A program made the position numbers and the translations under genes. A stretch of 64,000 nt of DNA from Lachnospiraceae bacterium (GTDB lineage: Bacteria > Bacillota > Clostridia > Lachnospirales > Lachnospiraceae). Position 1 is the stretch's first letter. The number at the start of each line of letters is the position of its first letter. Shown here piece by piece: positions 28,883 to 37,259 of the stretch. The notes under the pieces are model-generated. The model worked only from the letters and a program-made list of their open reading frames with translations. It ran no database searches and was not told where the DNA came from. The stretch covers positions 1-64,000 of the forward strand of contig JAGAQJ010000045.1 in NCBI GenBank assembly GCA_017622845.1, in the 5' to 3' direction.

Positions 28883-28916
28883 GAGACATTCTGATTCAAA
28901 CCCAGAATGTCTTTTT
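28883..28916 (+). terminator. Terminator after enolase
   Basis: AGACATTCTG (28883-28892) pairs with CAGAATGTCT (28902-28911) and is followed by TTTTTG. Confidence 0.85.
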
Positions 28917-29207
28917 GTTTAAAGCAGCTCCGTTCATAGGCAGCTTTTTGTCATTTCTTCTTTTGGGAGAAAAACTGTCGTCAGCACGCCCTGTTTGCAA
29001 CAGACGATTGATAAAAAAGGTATTGAACAAAATTTCAGGAGACCATTAGTTATGAACTGGCGGCAAGGGACCGGATCATAATATTCCATTTGAAACGGTG
29101 AAACATATCATGGAATCGGAAGGAAGAACCATGATGCAGTGAACGAAAGGCTTCGCGAAGCAGAATCCGAAACAGAAAAATGTAGTGAAATAAGGTTCTG
29201 AATATGC
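28917..29207 (+). other. Gene debris, no intact gene
   Basis: About 290 bp. One frame gives FLFKAAPFIGSFLSFLLLGE followed by KLSSA, which resembles the last helix of an EamA/DMT drug-metabolite transporter. Other short stretches (FETVKHIMESEGRTMMQ) look protein-like but lie in different frames with stops. I read it as decayed coding sequence. Confidence 0.35.
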
Positions 29208-29244
29208 TATAATATCAATAAAAAATGGTTAGGCAGGAGTCGCT

Positions 29245-30690
29245 ATGCGTTACATTAAAATAAAAGATGTCAGACCCGGCATGCATTTGGCGTACAATAT
29301 GTACGACGCAGACGGACATACGCTGATTTGCAGTGGATGCGTTCTGTCAGAGGGTTATATTAAAAGGATCAATGAATATGGCTTTGATGGTGTTTATATT
29401 CAGGACGAGCTGTCAGATGATATTAAAATAGAACCGGTCATCACACCTGAGCTTCGTACGGAGGGGCTTATTACGGTGCGCAATTGTGATGTGGACGGCT
29501 GCAAGGGAATTGCCAGTAAAATTGTGGATCAGGTGCTTCATAAAGGGGTGCTGTCCCTGGATTTGACAGACCTCAGAAGCTTTGACGGATATACCTATGC
29601 TCATTCCGTCAACGTGGCAGTACTTTCCTGCATTATAGGATTTGGTCTTAAGATGAACGAAACGTCACTGGAGCAGTTGGTGATGGCGGGACTTCTCCAT
29701 GACCTCGGGAAACTTATGATTCCGCCGGAAATTCTGAACAAACCTTCAAGACTGACCAACGAAGAATATGAAATCATGAAAAAGCATTCCGCGATTTCTT
29801 ATGAGATTATCAAGGAACGCTGGGATATTCCGGCACAGGTCAAGGTGGCGGTCCTGCATCATCATGAAAATGAGGACGGCAGCGGTTATCCTGACGGGCT
29901 TGAAGGTGAGGATATGACTATTTTTACAAAGATTCTGCATGTGGCGGATGTATACGATGCACTTGTGTCAAAGCGTTCCTACAAGAGTCCGTATTCGCCT
30001 TATGAGGCGTGCGAGTTCCTGATGGGAGGGGGCGGCATCATGTTTGATCCCAAGGTAGTGGAAGCGCTTCTGATGTATGTGCCGTTCTATCCAAAGGGAA
30101 CGCAGGTCAGGCTTTCGGATGGCAGGGAAGGCATTATTTTGGAAAATTCCGGAACCAGAAACCTAAGACCTCTGCTGAGACTGCTTGACGGAACGACACT
30201 GGACCTGCAGAAGAAGGAAAATTATAACCTTACGATTCTGCATAGCGCGAATGAGGACGTAACAGACCCTTCCGCAGCAGAGGAGGAGCGTCAGAAAATG
30301 CTTATGCCATTCAAGAAATACCGCATTATGATTCTTGATGATATGCTGATTAATCTTCAGGCGCTCAGGGGATTTCTGGAGAAGAAATATGAGCTGAACC
30401 TGCTGACTTCGGTGGGACAGGCGCTTTTGCAGCTCAAGCGTGGGCCTGAGCCGGATTTGATTATGATTGATATGGATATGCCGGAGATGAACGGCATAGA
30501 AGCTGCCGGAAGGATAAGGGATATCGCAGGAAATATCCCGATTCTTTTTGTAATTAACAATTATGACAGAAGTGTCATATCCCGGTGCAGAAAGGCAAAA
30601 GCAGCAGGATACATTGTGCGCCCGTACAAGCCTGCTTATGTAAAGGCGGAGATTAACCGCATCCTGACGGGGGAGGAGATTGTTGAGTAG
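29245..30690 (+). CDS. HD-GYP phosphodiesterase with C-terminal receiver domain
   Basis: 481 aa, predicted soluble. The N-terminal DUF3391-like segment (residues 1-60) is followed by an HD-GYP domain with intact HD (152-153, in LLHDLGKLMIP), HHHE (205-208) and DGSGYPDG, so it should hydrolyse c-di-GMP. Residues about 355-475 form a CheY-like receiver (YRIMILDDMLINLQ, acceptor Asp409 in LIMIDMDMPEMNG, Lys in VRPYKPAY). Response-regulator HD-GYP proteins normally have the receiver in front; here the order is reversed. It ends 24 bp before gntR and may be co-transcribed. Confidence 0.92.
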   Translation: MRYIKIKDVRPGMHLAYNMYDADGHTLICSGCVLSEGYIKRINEYGFDGVYIQDELSDDIKIEPVITPELRTEGLITVRNCDVDGCKGIASKIVDQVLHKGVLSLDLTDLRSFDGYTYAHSVNVAVLSCIIGFGLKMNETSLEQLVMAGLLHDLGKLMIPPEILNKPSRLTNEEYEIMKKHSAISYEIIKERWDIPAQVKVAVLHHHENEDGSGYPDGLEGEDMTIFTKILHVADVYDALVSKRSYKSPYSPYEACEFLMGGGGIMFDPKVVEALLMYVPFYPKGTQVRLSDGREGIILENSGTRNLRPLLRLLDGTTLDLQKKENYNLTILHSANEDVTDPSAAEEERQKMLMPFKKYRIMILDDMLINLQALRGFLEKKYELNLLTSVGQALLQLKRGPEPDLIMIDMDMPEMNGIEAAGRIRDIAGNIPILFVINNYDRSVISRCRKAKAAGYIVRPYKPAYVKAEINRILTGEEIVE

Positions 30691-30714
30691 GGACTGCGAG
30701 GAGGCAGAAATCAT

Positions 30715-31443
30715 ATGTATCAGTTTGAAAAAGTGGATAAGAAGCTTCTCGGATATCAGATTGAAGAGGAACTGATGAATTATATTTTGAAGGAACCGGT
30801 GAATCCCGGAGAAAAAATACCCAATGAATTTGAGCTGGCAGAAAAGTTTGGAGTTGGGAGAAGTACAATCCGTGAGGCGGTAAAAGGACTGGTATCAAAA
30901 GGCGTTCTTGAAGTAAGGCGCGGTTCCGGAACATATGTCATCAGTCATATTTCCCTGGAAGATGATCCTCTGGGATTTGCCAGATTTAAGGATAAATATG
31001 AGCTTGCTATTGAACTTTGCGAGGTCAGGCTTATGATGGAACCGGAGATTGCAGCGCTGGCTGCGCAGTATGCATCAGAAGAGGAAAAGAAAAAGCTGAA
31101 AAGTCTTTGTGATGAAGTGGAGGAATTATATAGAAACGGAGAGAATCATCTCAAAAAGGATATTGAATTTCATACGTATATAGCAAGCTGCAGCAAAAAC
31201 AGAGTGGTGGAAATGCTGGTGCCCATTATCAATACTGCGGTAATGACTTTTGGCAAACTTACCCATAGAAAGCTTATGAATGAGACGATTGAAACGCACA
31301 GGGCAGTGACCAATGCGATTATTGCAGGCGATTCTATAGGGGCAAGGTGTGCAATGGTTATGCATTTGACATATAATCGTCAGATGATGTCAAGACTAAT
31401 GGCAGAGCATGGAAACGAAACGACAGAGATGTCAGATGAATAA
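30715..31443 (+). CDS. GntR-family regulator (FadR/FCD type)
   Basis: 242 aa. The winged helix-turn-helix is at about residues 10-75 (ELAEKFGVGRSTIREAVKGL, RRGSGTYVIS). The C-terminal helical FCD domain has the metal/effector-site residues in EFHTYIASCSKN and ETHRAVTNAI. GGAGG precedes ATG 30715. Next to a GntP permease and an IlvD/Edd dehydratase, it is likely the sugar-acid sensor of that operon, acting on the palindrome at 31609. Confidence 0.93.
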   Translation: MYQFEKVDKKLLGYQIEEELMNYILKEPVNPGEKIPNEFELAEKFGVGRSTIREAVKGLVSKGVLEVRRGSGTYVISHISLEDDPLGFARFKDKYELAIELCEVRLMMEPEIAALAAQYASEEEKKKLKSLCDEVEELYRNGENHLKKDIEFHTYIASCSKNRVVEMLVPIINTAVMTFGKLTHRKLMNETIETHRAVTNAIIAGDSIGARCAMVMHLTYNRQMMSRLMAEHGNETTEMSDE

Positions 31444-31487
31444 AGATGGAGAAGCGAGTATTTTAATATAATTTCATAAAAATAGAC

Positions 31488-31528
31488 AAAAACAACGAAT
31501 GAAAATAAATCTTTTTCGTTGTTTTTTT
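31488..31528 (+). terminator. Terminator after gntR
   Basis: AAAAACAACGA pairs with TCGTTGTTTTT around an A/T-rich loop and continues into a T-run. It separates the regulator transcript from the transporter operon. Confidence 0.8.
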
Positions 31529-31567
31529 GTGTAAAAAGGAGAAAAGAAACAAAAGACATAGGACGTA

Positions 31568-31624
31568 TTGACTAAAAACAATATAAAAAGTATAATAAAA
31601 TTATAAAACATCAGACGTCAGATG
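31568..31624 (+). promoter_or_regulatory. GntP operon promoter and GntR operator
   Basis: TTGACT 31568-31573, 17-nt spacer, TATAAT 31591-31596: a near-consensus promoter. The palindrome CATCAGACGTCAGATG (31609-31624), with GACGTC at its centre, lies just after the start of transcription, as expected for a FadR-type repressor site. Confidence 0.75.
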
Positions 31625-31731
31625 TGAATGGGCAGCAATTATGATTCTCGGGTCAGTATTCTTCACGGTGCCGTATTCAGGCAGAATAGGAACTGAGGAT
31701 TCAGACAAAATAATAGATAGGAGGAATTACA

Positions 31732-33090
31732 ATGACTGCAGATACAGTATCTTTAAATCCTGTGCGATTGATTCTTGCGGCAGTAATAGGCTTGGCTTTA
31801 CTGCTGGCATTGATTATCGTTTTTAAGGTTCATGCGATAATTTCCATTCTGATAGGAGCAATTGCCATAGGCGTGATTGCCGGAATGCCTCTTTCGGAAA
31901 TTGTTGCTGCGGTAAACGACGGAATAGGAAATACGCTCAAAGGCATTGCCTTGCTGGTAGGCCTGGGGTCCATGTTTGGGGCGATTCTGGAAACTTCAGG
32001 AGGAGCACAGACACTTGCCGTGACAATGGTCAAAAAGTTCGGAGACAAGAAAGCAGCCTGGGCATTAGGAATTACTGGTCTTGTCATAGCAATGCCTGTA
32101 TTTTTTGATGCCGGATTGATTATTCTGATTCCGCTTGCATTTTCTCTTGCAAAGAGAACCAAACGCTCTTCGCTGTTTTATGTCATTCCGCTTCTTGCAG
32201 GTCTTGCAGTAGGGCATGCATTTATTCCGCCGACACCCGGTCCGGTGCTCGTTGCCACGATGCTGAACGTGGATCTTGGCTGGGTGATTCTTGTGGGCGT
32301 GTTCTGCGGCATATTTGCAATGATTGCAGCCGGTCCTGTATGGGGGTCCGTATGCGGCAGGAAATACGATGTTCCTGTGCCTGAACATGTAGCCTGCCAA
32401 GAGGATATTGATGAGTCGAAGCTTCCGAAATTCGGAACAATTGTCAGTATTATACTGATTCCTCTCGTGCTCATCATTTTGAAGTCGCTTGCAGGCGTAA
32501 TCCCTGCCATGGCGCCGGTAGAGCCTGTTCTTACATTTCTCGGAGAGCCTTTTGTGGCGCTGCTTCTTGCGACGATTGCCGCGATGGTGATTCTTGGATT
32601 AAAGCACGGGTATACCAACGAAGAACTTGAAAAAATTATGACAAAATCCTTAGAACCCACTGGCTTGATTCTTCTTGTAACCGCATGCGGCGGTGTGCTT
32701 CGTTATGTATTGCAGTATTCAGGGCTGGGAGATGTGATCGGCAATGCGGTGGCAAAGGCGAACCTCCCGATTGTGCTTGTAGCTTTTATTGTGGCAGCGC
32801 TTGTAAGGATTTGTGTAGGCTCATCTACGGTAGCAATGACAATGGCGGCAGGCATTATTGCGGCTATGCCCGGAATATCGGAGCTGTCCCCAATTTATCT
32901 TGCATGTGTTACTGCCGCAGTTGCAGGCGGTTCAACCGTTTGCTCTCATTTCAATGATTCGGGCTTCTGGCTTGTAAAATCTCTTGTGGGGCTTGATGAG
33001 AAGACAACGCTGAAAACATGGACGATTATGGAAACACTGGTGGGAACAACCGGATTTTTGGTCGCATTGATTATTTCGTTTTTTGCATAA
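31732..33090 (+). CDS. GntP-family gluconate/sugar-acid permease
   Basis: 452-aa membrane protein with about 12 hydrophobic helices. Family patterns include GNTLKGIALLVGLGSMFGAI, the HAFIPPTPGPVLVA loop, VRICVGSSTVAMTMAAGI and GGSTVCSHFNDSGFWLV. GntP permeases take up gluconate, 2-keto-gluconate, glycerate or related hydroxy acids with protons. AGGAGG precedes ATG 31732. It is followed by the dehydratase that would process the imported acid. Confidence 0.95.
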   Translation: MTADTVSLNPVRLILAAVIGLALLLALIIVFKVHAIISILIGAIAIGVIAGMPLSEIVAAVNDGIGNTLKGIALLVGLGSMFGAILETSGGAQTLAVTMVKKFGDKKAAWALGITGLVIAMPVFFDAGLIILIPLAFSLAKRTKRSSLFYVIPLLAGLAVGHAFIPPTPGPVLVATMLNVDLGWVILVGVFCGIFAMIAAGPVWGSVCGRKYDVPVPEHVACQEDIDESKLPKFGTIVSIILIPLVLIILKSLAGVIPAMAPVEPVLTFLGEPFVALLLATIAAMVILGLKHGYTNEELEKIMTKSLEPTGLILLVTACGGVLRYVLQYSGLGDVIGNAVAKANLPIVLVAFIVAALVRICVGSSTVAMTMAAGIIAAMPGISELSPIYLACVTAAVAGGSTVCSHFNDSGFWLVKSLVGLDEKTTLKTWTIMETLVGTTGFLVALIISFFA

Positions 33091-33123
33091 CAGTATTTAT
33101 AGATGTGAGAGGAGTTGATGGTT

Positions 33124-34869
33124 ATGGAATTTGTGAGTCAGAAAATGCGTGAGCTTGCGCCGGAGCTTGATCCGCTGAGACTTGGTACAGGCTGGAAGGC
33201 TGAGGATTTGTCAAAACCGCAGGTGATGATTGAAAGTACTTTTGGCGACAGCCATCCCGGAAGCGGACATTTGGATATTCTGGTGGAGGAGGTGAGAAAA
33301 GGTGTTGCCGAAGCAGGGGGACATGGAGCAAGATATTTTGTGACAGATATCTGTGACGGCGAGAGTCAGGGAACGGATGGAATTAATTTCAGCCTGGCAA
33401 GCCGTGAAATGATTGCGAACATGATAGAGATACATGCCAATGCAACGCCCTTTGATGCAGGCGTCTATCTGGCAAGCTGCGATAAAGGCATGCCTGCAAA
33501 TCTCATGGGGCTTGCAAGAGTTAATATTCCGTCAATCGTTGTTCCCGGAGGAACGATGAACGCAGGACCGGAAATGCTGACATTGGAACAGCTTGGAATG
33601 TACAGTGCCAAATACGAACGCGGAGAGATAGACGAGGCAAGGCTTAATTGGGCAAAATGTAATGCGTGCCCAAGCTGCGGCGCCTGTTCTTTTATCGGAA
33701 CAGCATCAACTATGCAGATAATGGCAGAGGCGCTCGGGCTTGCGCTTCCCGGAAGCGCATTGATGCCTGCAACAAGTCCTGATCTTCTTCGATATGCCAG
33801 ACAGGCGGGAGAGCAGGCGGTAAAGCTTGCATCGATGCCTCATATGAAGCCGGGCAGCATTGTAACGATGGAGAGTTTTGAAAATGCAATTCTTGTACAC
33901 GCTGCAATATCCGGAAGCACAAACTGCCTGCTTCATATTCCTGCCATCGCCCATGAATTTGGGATAGAGATTACAGGAGACACCTTTGACCGGCTGCACA
34001 GGGGGGCGCATTATCTTCTGGATGTCCGTCCGGCAGGACGCTGGCCGGCAGAAGTATTTTACTATGCGGGCGGTGTTCCGGCGATTATGGAAGAGATAAA
34101 GAGGCACCTGCACTTGGATGTAATGACTGTGACAGGAAAAACTTTGGGTGAAAATCTGGATGAACTGAAACATAACGGATTCTATGAGCGCTGTGGGAAG
34201 TGGCTTGACGACTTTAACAAACGATACAATGTAAAACTGACAAGGCAAGACATCATACGTCCTTATGACAAGGCAATAGGAACAGATGGAAGCATCGCTG
34301 TTTTAAAGGGAAATCTGGCGCCGGAGGGTGCAGTGATAAAGCATACGGCATGTCCTCAGGAAATGTTCCGGGCAGTGCTGACAGCAAGACCCTTTGACAG
34401 TGAAGAGGAATGCCTTGATGCGGTATTGAAGCATAAGGTAAATAAAGGCGATGCCGTATTTATCCGGTATGAGGGTCCTAAAGGAAGCGGAATGCCGGAG
34501 ATGTTCTATACCTCTGAGGCAATCAGCAGCGACAAAGAGCTGGGACGCAGCATCGCACTTATCACGGACGGACGTTTTTCAGGCGCCTCTACGGGACCGG
34601 TAATCGGACACTGCAGCCCGGAAGCAGTAGATGGAGGACCGATTGCGCTGGTTGAGGAAGGAGACCTGATTGAAATAGACATACCAAAACGCCATCTCAA
34701 CATCATCGGTGTAAAGGGAGAAAAGAAGACAGAAGAGGAAATGGAGGTAATCTTAAAAGAAAGGCGTGCCGGATGGAAGCCCAGAGAACCAAAATATAAA
34801 AAGGGAGTGCTCAGGCTTTTCAGTGAACATGCTGCCAGTCCCATGAAGGGTGCCTACCTGGATTTGTAA
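33124..34869 (+). CDS. IlvD/Edd-family sugar-acid dehydratase
   Basis: 581 aa. An Fe-S dehydratase that turns an aldonic acid into its 2-keto-3-deoxy form, or dihydroxy acids into keto acids. Key cysteines are in ASCDKGMPANLMG and CNACPSCGACSFIG, the Mg/substrate region in DICDGESQGTDG, and the C-terminal ITDGRFSGASTGPVIGH is typical. The sugar-acid context (GntR, GntP) makes an aldonate substrate more likely than branched-chain amino acid synthesis. Start codons at 33118 and 33124 are both possible; 33124 has the better distance from AGGAG. Its stop codon is also the first base of a repeat element. Confidence 0.92.
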   Translation: MEFVSQKMRELAPELDPLRLGTGWKAEDLSKPQVMIESTFGDSHPGSGHLDILVEEVRKGVAEAGGHGARYFVTDICDGESQGTDGINFSLASREMIANMIEIHANATPFDAGVYLASCDKGMPANLMGLARVNIPSIVVPGGTMNAGPEMLTLEQLGMYSAKYERGEIDEARLNWAKCNACPSCGACSFIGTASTMQIMAEALGLALPGSALMPATSPDLLRYARQAGEQAVKLASMPHMKPGSIVTMESFENAILVHAAISGSTNCLLHIPAIAHEFGIEITGDTFDRLHRGAHYLLDVRPAGRWPAEVFYYAGGVPAIMEEIKRHLHLDVMTVTGKTLGENLDELKHNGFYERCGKWLDDFNKRYNVKLTRQDIIRPYDKAIGTDGSIAVLKGNLAPEGAVIKHTACPQEMFRAVLTARPFDSEEECLDAVLKHKVNKGDAVFIRYEGPKGSGMPEMFYTSEAISSDKELGRSIALITDGRFSGASTGPVIGHCSPEAVDGGPIALVEEGDLIEIDIPKRHLNIIGVKGEKKTEEEMEVILKERRAGWKPREPKYKKGVLRLFSEHAASPMKGAYLDL

Positions 34870-35242
34870 CAGTTCAGATGTATGGATTATTTTAGTCAGG
34901 ACGAAGGTCGGCAGTCCTATGCCGGTACAGGCGATTGGACTCCAAATGCGAATTTTCTAATGGGTGATGCCAAAAGCTTTCAAAACCGTCCGCGACCGGA
35001 CTCTACGCGCCGTCCATGGACGCGTTTCGTCCTAAATCCGCGTCCGTGCGGATTTTCGCGGATGTATCGAATCACCCATAAGAAAATATCAGCATTCTCC
35101 GCCAGCCTGTTCCGGCATAGGACTGCCGACCTTCTGTGCAAATTATTCCATTTTATGGTTTCAATGAACAGAAAACGGCAGGCGGAGGGATACTATCTGC
35201 CGTTTTCGTCCGGATAAGAATACATAAAAGGCTGAACTGTCG
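34866..35242 (+). repeat. Composite palindromic element: R2 plus mini-R1
   Basis: It runs from GTAACAGTTCAG (the TAA is the dehydratase stop) to GGCTGAACTGTCGC. The R2 core (34899-35137) has a 23-bp perfect terminal inverted repeat (starts GAAGGTCGGCAGTCC; its complement ends 35133) and inner arms TTTTCTAATGGGTGAT / ATCACCCATAAGAAAA. Central hairpins include AAATCCGC-GTCCGT-GCGGATTT. The mini-R1 (35169-35213) consists only of the R1 terminal repeats. Confidence 0.85.
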
Positions 35243-35272
35243 CTTGAATTTATAATAATTATGCGTTGCCTA

Positions 35273-35301
35273 TTGACTTTATCTCAATAACAAAATATAA
35301 T
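35273..35301 (+). promoter_or_regulatory. Promoter of the RNA helicase gene
   Basis: TTGACT 35273-35278, 17-nt spacer, TATAAT 35296-35301. It leaves a leader of about 155 nt. Confidence 0.75.
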
Positions 35302-35325
35302 TAATAAGCTGTTTTTAAAGCGCGT

Positions 35326-35391
35326 GCACAAATAAAAGCATGCGCTTTTATTTGTGCAGGTGAGCGTGCGTTTTCCGGCTCAATTGCACGC
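35326..35391 (+). promoter_or_regulatory. Structured 5' leader of the helicase gene
   Basis: GCACAAATAAAAGC (35326-35339) and GCTTTTATTTGTGC (35344-35357) form a perfect 14-bp hairpin with an ATGC loop. A second stem GCGTGC/GCACGC (35364-35369 with 35386-35391) follows. A leader of this kind on a helicase mRNA suggests autoregulation or cold response. Confidence 0.6.
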
Positions 35392-35463
35392 AGGTTTGAC
35401 ATGCGGGCAGAAAAGAGGGCTATTCTTCTATTCGACCCGATTGAACATAGAAAGGAAATAGAT

Positions 35464-37065
35464 ATGGAAACATTAAAATTTGACGAACTGAACTTAAGTC
35501 CTGAGATTCTCAGGGGCGTAAAGGAAATGGGATTTGAGGAGGCATCTCCGATACAGAGCAAGGCGATTCCCATCGCGATGACAGGAGCAGACATTATCGG
35601 TCAGGCACAGACCGGCACGGGAAAGACCGCAGCGTTTGGAATCCCGGTACTGGAAAAGGTGAAAAAGGACATTAAGCATCCCCAGACATTGATTCTTTGT
35701 CCGACCAGAGAGCTGGCGGTACAGGCAGCAGAGGAAATCCGCAAGCTTGCCAAGTATATGCATGGCGTAAAGGTACTTCCCATCTATGGAGGGCAGGACA
35801 TCAGCAAGCAGATCAGGGCGCTTAAGGGCACTCAGATTATTATTGGTACGCCCGGGCGTGTGATGGATCACCTTCGCCGCAAGACCATTCGCTGTGATTA
35901 TGTAGATACGATTGTCCTTGACGAGGCAGATGAGATGCTCAACATGGGCTTCCGGGAGGATATCGAGACAGTCCTGCAGTATATTCCGAACGAGGACAGA
36001 CAGACGATTCTTTTCTCTGCAACGATGCCGCAGCCGATTCTTGACATCACCAAGAACTACCAGAAGCCGGATGCCAGGCTGATTAAGGTGGTCAAAAAGG
36101 AGCTGACAGTTCCCAAGATTGAGCAGTATTACCTTGATGTCAAGCGCAAGGATAAGGTCGAGGTGCTTTGCCGCCTGCTTGACTACTATGAGCCAAAGCT
36201 TTCGCTTGTATTCTGCAATACCAAAAAGATGGTCGATGATTTGACAGAGGTGCTCAAGGGCAGAGGCTATTTTGCAGAGGGTCTGCACGGAGATATGAGC
36301 CAGGCGCAGCGCGACCGCGTGATGAAAAGCTTCCGGACCGGCAAAACGGATATCCTGATTGCCACGGATGTGGCGGCACGAGGCATTGATGTTGATGACG
36401 TAGAGGCAGTATTTAACTACGATATTCCGCAGGACGATGAATATTATGTGCATCGTATCGGACGTACCGGCCGCGCAGGACGTACCGGCCGTTCCTTCAC
36501 GTTTGTAAAGGGCAAGGAGGTTTATAAGCTGAGAGATATCATGCGTTACTGCAAGACAAAGATTTACGCTATGCCTGTGCCGTCGGTCAATGATGTCAAC
36601 CAGATTAAAATAGAGAAGGTAATGGATAAAATCGGCGCCATCATTGAGGAAGAGGATTTAACCGCAATGATTAACACGATTGAGAAGCAGGTCAATGAAT
36701 CCGATTACACTGCAATGGATATTGCAGCGGCTTTCTTAAAAATGTACATGGGACAGTTTAATGAAAGCAGTGAGGCGGAAATGGAAGGTGGCGCGTATGA
36801 CTTTGAGAATACTGGAGCCGAGGAAGGCATGGCGCGTCTGTTCATCAATATCGGTAAGGCACAAAAGGTAAAGGCGAAGGACATTTTAGGCGCTATTGCA
36901 GGAGAGGCAAATATTCCCGGAAAGCTTGTGGGAGCGATTGACCTGTATGACAAGTATACCTTTGTGGAGGTTCCAAAGGAAAATGCCGCCGCCGTATTAA
37001 AAGCAATGAAGAACGTTAAAATCAAGGGCAAGGCTATCAATATTGAGCCGGCAAATGCAAAATAA
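35464..37065 (+). CDS. DEAD-box RNA helicase, DbpA/CshA-like
   Basis: 533 aa. Helicase core with Q motif (FEEASPIQSKAIP), motif I AQTGTGKT, DEAD in VLDEADEMLNMGF, SAT in LFSATMPQP, and motif VI HRIGRTGRAGR. The C-terminal about 75 residues (ARLFINIGKAQKVKAKDILG, KGKAINIEPANAK) match the DbpA-type RNA-binding domain, which directs E. coli DbpA to 23S rRNA helix 92. A role in ribosome assembly or mRNA turnover is likely. ATG 35464 follows GAAAGGA; the upstream extension to 35401 lies in the leader. Confidence 0.95.
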   Translation: METLKFDELNLSPEILRGVKEMGFEEASPIQSKAIPIAMTGADIIGQAQTGTGKTAAFGIPVLEKVKKDIKHPQTLILCPTRELAVQAAEEIRKLAKYMHGVKVLPIYGGQDISKQIRALKGTQIIIGTPGRVMDHLRRKTIRCDYVDTIVLDEADEMLNMGFREDIETVLQYIPNEDRQTILFSATMPQPILDITKNYQKPDARLIKVVKKELTVPKIEQYYLDVKRKDKVEVLCRLLDYYEPKLSLVFCNTKKMVDDLTEVLKGRGYFAEGLHGDMSQAQRDRVMKSFRTGKTDILIATDVAARGIDVDDVEAVFNYDIPQDDEYYVHRIGRTGRAGRTGRSFTFVKGKEVYKLRDIMRYCKTKIYAMPVPSVNDVNQIKIEKVMDKIGAIIEEEDLTAMINTIEKQVNESDYTAMDIAAAFLKMYMGQFNESSEAEMEGGAYDFENTGAEEGMARLFINIGKAQKVKAKDILGAIAGEANIPGKLVGAIDLYDKYTFVEVPKENAAAVLKAMKNVKIKGKAINIEPANAK

Positions 37066-37158
37066 AATATAGCAGAAAGCTGTAAGGGAAAAAACATGAA
37101 CTATAGCTCCATTTACTTTGTTAAATAGATGTGATAGACTACCAACAGCAAAATGATT

Positions 37159-37198
37159 AAGACACTATTGCACTGCAAATGAAATAGTGTCTTATTAT
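37159..37198 (+). terminator. Terminator after the helicase gene
   Basis: AAGACACTATT (37159-37169) pairs with AATAGTGTCTT (37183-37193), then ATTATTT. Confidence 0.8.
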
Positions 37199-37259
37199 TT
37201 GCCTGCCTTCGCGAACTGAGGGTATGGATAAGTATGGAATTGGGTGAAGGATAAAACGT

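Noticed and set aside
33118-33120. ATG 33118 as dehydratase start
   Set aside because: Only three bases separate it from AGGAG; ATG 33124 has normal spacing. The difference is two residues.
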